From positions 1 to 50,674 of the forward strand of contig JADLEL010000205.1 in NCBI GenBank assembly GCA_020846145.1: a stretch of DNA of 50,674 bases. Direction: 5' to 3'. The notes under the pieces were generated by a model, which saw only the letters and a program-made list of their open reading frames with translations, searched no databases and was not told where the DNA came from. The stretch's first letter is position 1. Each line of letters opens with the position of its first letter. This document shows positions 50,438-50,674 of the stretch, piece after piece. The DNA comes from Pirellulales bacterium (GTDB lineage Bacteria; Planctomycetota; Planctomycetia; Pirellulales; Thermoguttaceae). The position numbers and the translations under genes are program-made.

Positions 50438-50674
50438 GGCTCATCCGGATAAAGCGTACCCGATGATTTGGTTTGCCGGGAATTTCAAGGAATGAATCGC
50501 AAGGAGCAATGGAATTGCGTTATCGAGCGCGGATTTCCTCGATATCGGGCCGAAGGCCCAGCCGTTCGCCCAGCCCTGGGCAACGCCCAGGGGAACGAGA
50601 CCCCGCCGCGTTAATTCCAGGCCCATCGGGCCGGCCGGTCTCCTTCGGGAAGGTGAACGATTGGCCCGTTGGGC
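50438..50674. repeat. palindrome cluster at the right edge
   Basis: After the last stop there is no gene to the window end. GGGCC-gaa-GGCCC (50547-50559), CCCTGGGC-aac-GCCCAGGG (50574-50592), and GGCCC-atc-GGGCC (near 50620-50632) are spaced 15-30 bases apart. A further GGCCC lies at the edge. They are of the same REP-like type as those within the window. Confidence 0.7.

Noticed and set aside
1..50674. CRISPR arrays
   Set aside because: The repeats seen are dispersed palindromes, not regularly spaced direct repeats with unique spacers, and no cas gene is present.

Overview
The window looks like a piece of a Planctomycetota chromosome, probably Pirellulales-like. The reasons are high GC, a formylglycine-type sulfatase next to a DUF4838 glycosidase-like protein, giant exported proteins with terminal membrane helices, Ser/Thr kinase-TPR and WD40-caspase architectures, and many intergenic palindromes whose chance translations read GEAPAEP or GSRRAV. 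No rRNA, tRNA, CRISPR array or transposase gene was seen. The taxonomic call is an inference from gene content.

Left part (1-8132): a minus-strand run of two Fe(II)/2-oxoglutarate (PhyH-type) dioxygenases and a glutathione-independent formaldehyde dehydrogenase diverges from a fucose-isomerase-like gene that has a clear sigma70-type promoter. This could be an oxidative demethylation and sugar pathway. A secreted protein of unknown function and a small antitoxin-like/nucleotidyltransferase pair follow.

Centre (8133-37766): two overlapping plus-strand genes encode 1170- and 2730-residue exported, membrane-anchored proteins built from three copies of one undescribed module. Facing them on the minus strand is the most notable locus. 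In transcription order it has a YkgJ-like Cys-cluster protein, Hcp, VgrG, an FHA-DUF4123 fusion, PAAR, an exported DUF4384 protein, an exported WD40-caspase with an intact His/Cys dyad, a membrane-anchored pseudocaspase-VWA protein (catalytic Cys replaced by Asn), and a transmembrane Ser/Thr kinase with TPRs. It can be read as type VI tube, spike, tip and adaptor parts joined to a phospho-signalling and caspase module. That resembles the PpkA/FHA control of type VI secretion, with the kinase and VWA parts on separate proteins. No sheath or baseplate genes are in the window.

Right part (37984-50437): MarC-family membrane protein, 3-hydroxyacyl-CoA dehydrogenase, cardiolipin synthase, a small exported protein, a lipoprotein-type DUF900 alpha/beta hydrolase, RhuM, and a sulfatase-DUF4838 pair probably used on sulfated polysaccharides.

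A dispersed MITE-like repeat family with 12-bp terminal inverted repeats and two internal palindrome modules occurs at 1, 1419, 39968 and 46103. One copy is flanked by an 8-bp direct repeat, and another separates fdhA from the dioxygenase operon.
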